DNA from: Sedimentisphaerales bacterium
Lineage (GTDB): Bacteria; Planctomycetota; Phycisphaerae; Sedimentisphaerales; Anaerobacaceae
NCBI GenBank assembly: GCA_030630905.1
Contig: DAOVMB010000077.1
Coordinates: 1 to 8,487 of the forward strand
Reading direction: 5' to 3'
Length of the DNA: 8,487 bases
Shown in pieces: positions 5,752 to 8,487 of the stretch. The position numbers were made by a program, and so were the translations under genes. The first letter of the stretch is position 1, and every line of letters starts with the position of its first letter. The notes beneath the pieces were generated by a model. It was not told the DNA's origin. It ran no database searches and was given only the letters and a program-made list of their open reading frames with translations.

Positions 5752-7039
5752 TAGAACACAGAATACAGAATACAGAATACAGAACATCAAGCATCGACGT
5801 AGGACCGGGCGTGGGCTTTTGCAGGCATTGTTAGCGATTGTCATCGTCGCGGCGGGTATTGCAGGTGCAGTCATTTTCATCAAGTTAAAAAAGCCGCCCC
5901 AGCGAAAGGTACAGGCTGCGCAGGCGCCGTTGGTCGAAGTCGTGCAACTCCATTCAAAAGATATCCCGATGGTGGTTCAGGGTTACGGAACGGTCAATCC
6001 CAAGGTGGAGGTCGATATAATTCCGGAAGTGGCTGGAAAGGTAGTTTATATTCATCCTGAACTTATTGTCGGCGGGCTCATCCATGCTAATCAGGCAATA
6101 TTGCGAATCGACCCGAGGGACTACGAATTGGCTGTCCGGCAAGCCGAGGCCGCAGTAGCGGATGCCAGGGTTAAACTGGAAACAGAGCAAGCCGAGGCAG
6201 AGGTTGCTCGAACGGAATGGAGACAGTTGCATCCGGACACGGAGCCGACTTCTTCACTTGTTCTCCGTGAACCACAGATTCGCAAGGCACAGGCGATGCT
6301 GGATTCCTCGGAAGCTCAACTTGCGACCGCAAAATTGAGACTCGAGCGAACCAGTCTATCCCTGCCGTTCGATGCCCTGATTACCACTGAAAGTGTGGAT
6401 CTTGGCCAGTACGTCGTTATGGGACAGCCTCTGGCCAAGGCTTATGGAACCGGTTCGGTTGAAATAGAGGTGCCGCTGAAGGATAGCGAACTGGCCTGGT
6501 TCGATGTCTTCGAGAATTCTATCTTCTCAAACGGTGACCGGAACGCCGCCAAAGGAACTCCGGCAGAGGTGATAGCGGACTTCGCAGGCGCCGAACATAC
6601 ATGGGAAGGCTACGTAGTCCGCACTGTGGGTCAGGTGGATAGGACTTCCCGGATGATTTCTGTTGTTGTGGAAGTGCAGGAACCGTTCAATGTCCTTAAA
6701 GGCAGACCTCCGTTGTTGCCGGGTGTATTCGCCGAGGTTCTCATTCAAGGCAACACTCTTCGTAGTGCAGTTGCAGTGCCCCGCGATGCGATACGCGAGG
6801 GCAACCAAATGTGGCTGGTAAACGGCAATCGTCTCGGTATCCGGCCTTTGAAAATTGTCCGGGTCGATAAAAACTTCGCCTATGTTGTTTCTGACGATCT
6901 TGATGAAGCAAACGTTATCATAAGTTTCCTAGATACGGTAATAGATGGTATGGAAGTACGGACGGAAACGGATATCATAAAGCAGGACGAACAGGTAAAA
7001 AACAATGGCGATCAGCCAGACAAGCCGGAGGAAAACTAA
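5741..7039 (+). CDS. RND efflux periplasmic adaptor subunit (membrane fusion protein)
   Basis: A 432-residue adaptor linking the inner-membrane permease to the outer-membrane channel. Residues 1-24 are a basic cytoplasmic tail; 25-48 are one hydrophobic anchor with no lipobox or clear cleavage site. The lipoyl-like domain is split (about 89-125 with EVAGKVVYIHPELIVGGLI, and 204-235 with LPFDALITTESVDLGQYV) around an alpha-hairpin (126-203, Ala/Glu/Gln-rich). The beta-barrel covers about 238-335 and the membrane-proximal domain about 340-410 (AVPRDAIREGNQMWLV). The tail is acidic and polar. The ATG at 5741 follows a weak TAGGA and overlaps the previous gene by 11 nt; no later Met precedes the anchor. 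Codons 6-15 lie in a run of ACAGAAT heptamers, giving an N-terminus that looks acquired from a repeat. The stop (7037-7039) abuts the permease start. Confidence 0.93.
   Translation: MRNNRTQNTEYRIQNIKHRRRTGRGLLQALLAIVIVAAGIAGAVIFIKLKKPPQRKVQAAQAPLVEVVQLHSKDIPMVVQGYGTVNPKVEVDIIPEVAGKVVYIHPELIVGGLIHANQAILRIDPRDYELAVRQAEAAVADARVKLETEQAEAEVARTEWRQLHPDTEPTSSLVLREPQIRKAQAMLDSSEAQLATAKLRLERTSLSLPFDALITTESVDLGQYVVMGQPLAKAYGTGSVEIEVPLKDSELAWFDVFENSIFSNGDRNAAKGTPAEVIADFAGAEHTWEGYVVRTVGQVDRTSRMISVVVEVQEPFNVLKGRPPLLPGVFAEVLIQGNTLRSAVAVPRDAIREGNQMWLVNGNRLGIRPLKIVRVDKNFAYVVSDDLDEANVIISFLDTVIDGMEVRTETDIIKQDEQVKNNGDQPDKPEEN
5758..5785. repeat. Heptamer tandem repeat (ACAGAAT) in the first codons of the adaptor gene
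   Basis: Three perfect ACAGAAT units (5758-5778) and one ACAGAAC (5779-5785) run in tandem, preceded by a partial unit AGAAC (5753-5757). Since 7 is not a multiple of 3, gain or loss of one unit would shift the adaptor frame relative to its ATG. The encoded residues (about 6-15: T-Q-N-T-E-Y-R-I-Q-N) precede the membrane anchor and match no adaptor motif I know. Confidence 0.85.
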
Positions 7040-8487
7040 GTGAAAGACTTGGAAGAAAAACAAGGTATCCTTAGCTGGTTTGCTTCGAACCACGTTGCGG
7101 CAAATCTGCTTATGCTCCTGATCGCGGCGGCCGGATTGCTCGCTATCTTCTCGGCAAGGCTCGAAGTGTTCCCCGAGATGAGCCTCGATATGATAAATAT
7201 CATGGTGCCTTATCTGGGCGCCTCACCGTCCGATGTCGAGGAGGGGGTCTGCACACGTGTCGAGGAGGCAATTGCAGGTGTGGAAGGCATTAAGCGAATG
7301 ACTTCCACTGCGGGCGAGGGGATGGGTTCGACGCTGGTGGAAGTGGAGGAATTTGCCGATGTCAAAGAGGTGCTCGATGACGTCAAGGCGGAGATTGACA
7401 CGATAATAACTTTTCCAAAGGAGACGGAGAAGCCTATTATCTCCGAGCTGAAAACGAGGTTCAAGGTTATTTCGATCGTTTTGTCCGGCGATGTTTCCGA
7501 GCAGACCTTACGGATACTGGCGGACCGGATTCGCGATGATATAACTGACAAGAAAAACATCACACACGTGACTATTTCAGGAATCAGACCGTATGAAATA
7601 TCAATCGAGGTTTCTGAGGAGAACCTCCGCCGTTACAATCTGAGTTTCGACCAGGTAACGCGAGCAATCCGAAATTCATCATTGGATATTCCAGCCGGTT
7701 CGGTCAAGACTTCAGGCGGCGAGATTTTAGTTCGGACAAAAGGGCAGAAGTACTACGGGCTTGAATTTGAAAAGATAATAGTAGTCACGCGCAACGACGG
7801 TACCAGGATAAGACTAAGCGATATTGCCACGGTTAGGGACGAGTTCGAGGACATGGATCTTTCTGCGAGGTTTGACGGCGAACGCGCCGCTTTTATACAA
7901 GTTTCTCGGACAGGCGAGCAGGATGCGGTAGATGTTGCACTGACCGTCAAGGAATATATCCGTGAGAAGCGGAATTCCTTGCCGGCAGGAATGTCGCTGG
8001 CACTGTGGGAAGATGATACCGAGTTTCTCAAGGCGAGGCTGAATCTACTTAAGAAAAACGGCTACATCGGCCTTATTCTTGTGTTTGTGTGTTTGACATT
8101 TTTTCTGAATATAAGACTCGCGTTCTGGACCGCGATAGGTATCCTGACCTCGTTTCTTGGGGCGTTCTGGCTGATTCCGCACTTTGGTGTGACGATTAAC
8201 ATGATGAGTCTTTTTGCTTTTATCATGGTGCTTGGTCTGGTTGTGGACGATGCTATTGTAGTGGGCGAGAACATATTTTCGTATCGCCAACAGGGACTGG
8301 AACGGCTCGATGCAGCTATCAAGGGTGTGCACGAGATGTGCTGGCCTGTTATCGCGGCGGTACTGACCACGGTGATTGCATTTATACCCCTGGCTTATAC
8401 CAGCGGCATTATGGGTAAAATTCTTCGGGTCTTGCCGATTGTAGTAGTTAGTGTTCTGGCATTCTCACTGGTGGAGGCATTGCTGAT
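7040..8487 (+). CDS. RND-family efflux permease (AcrB-like inner-membrane transporter), partial (3' end outside window)
   Basis: The N-terminal 482 codons of a proton-driven transporter; whole RND permeases are usually just over 1000 residues, so roughly half is missing. The GTG start at 7040 directly follows the adaptor stop, with GGAGGA (7027-7032) 7 nt upstream. TM1 is at about 18-37 (AANLLMLLIAAAGLLAIFS). The first periplasmic porter region is about 40-338, with FPEMSLDMINIMVPYLGASP (44-63), VEEAIAGVEGIKRM (74-87) and RLSDIATVRDEF (258-269). Then come TM2 (341-358), TM3 (about 362-380), TM4 (387-410), TM5 (434-455) and TM6 (461 onward). TM4 holds GLVVDDAIVVGENI with adjacent Asp403/Asp404, the counterpart of the AcrB D407/D408 proton relay, so the part seen looks functional. 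It recruits the adaptor and an outer-membrane factor from the same operon. Substrate unknown. Confidence 0.95.
   Translation, partial: MKDLEEKQGILSWFASNHVAANLLMLLIAAAGLLAIFSARLEVFPEMSLDMINIMVPYLGASPSDVEEGVCTRVEEAIAGVEGIKRMTSTAGEGMGSTLVEVEEFADVKEVLDDVKAEIDTIITFPKETEKPIISELKTRFKVISIVLSGDVSEQTLRILADRIRDDITDKKNITHVTISGIRPYEISIEVSEENLRRYNLSFDQVTRAIRNSSLDIPAGSVKTSGGEILVRTKGQKYYGLEFEKIIVVTRNDGTRIRLSDIATVRDEFEDMDLSARFDGERAAFIQVSRTGEQDAVDVALTVKEYIREKRNSLPAGMSLALWEDDTEFLKARLNLLKKNGYIGLILVFVCLTFFLNIRLAFWTAIGILTSFLGAFWLIPHFGVTINMMSLFAFIMVLGLVVDDAIVVGENIFSYRQQGLERLDAAIKGVHEMCWPVIAAVLTTVIAFIPLAYTSGIMGKILRVLPIVVVSVLAFSLVEALL

Noticed and set aside
5677..5883. 68-codon minus-strand frame with a hydrophobic stretch
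   Set aside because: Its apparent membrane segment is the reverse translation of the heptamer repeat and the adaptor anchor; no ribosome site.
7210..8370. Several minus-strand frames within the permease gene
   Set aside because: Antisense shadows of a continuous RND permease frame with conserved TM4 Asp residues.

Overview
The window most likely comes from an uncultured planctomycete of the class Phycisphaerae (MSBL9/Sedimentisphaerales-like). The main reason is the protein at the left edge: its C-terminal module (key strings DVYFGENFDDVNDGT, FRGNQ, GYAYPDGLVPGTTYYWRIDEV, GDVWSF) matches, from memory, a fibronectin-like surface module that is very abundant in those genomes. Mixed base composition, GTG starts next to good Shine-Dalgarno sites, and short repeats between genes fit that placement but do not prove it. 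No database search was possible.

Layout. Positions 1-1041 (minus strand) hold the first 347 codons of a secreted protein whose end lies outside the window. Positions 1042-1800 are a non-coding divergent region. It carries a candidate promoter for the left gene, a G9 tract in that gene's long leader, a stretch of about 400 bases without a convincing gene, and a compact promoter with an 18-bp perfect palindrome reading right. From 1801 to the right edge, five plus-strand genes form one apparent operon: a TetR/CecR-like regulator, a TolC-like outer-membrane lipoprotein, a second NodT/OprM-type outer-membrane lipoprotein, a periplasmic adaptor (membrane fusion protein), and an RND inner-membrane permease cut by the window end.

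How they work together. The permease (proton-relay Asp pair D403/D404), the adaptor and an outer-membrane factor make a tripartite pump exporting small molecules across the whole envelope. The regulator probably represses its own promoter, and thus the pump, by binding the palindrome between the -35 and -10 boxes; a ligand would relieve this. The substrate cannot be read from the sequence.

Oddities. Two different outer-membrane factors sit in tandem in one operon. Three of the four gene junctions carry a different small repeat: a GC-rich inverted repeat before the first outer-membrane gene, a composite heptamer/palindrome element between the two outer-membrane genes, and a heptamer array that has become the first codons of the adaptor gene. 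I found no tRNA, rRNA, CRISPR array, transposase or clear rho-independent terminator. The core is an efflux operon of known type, not a wholly new system.
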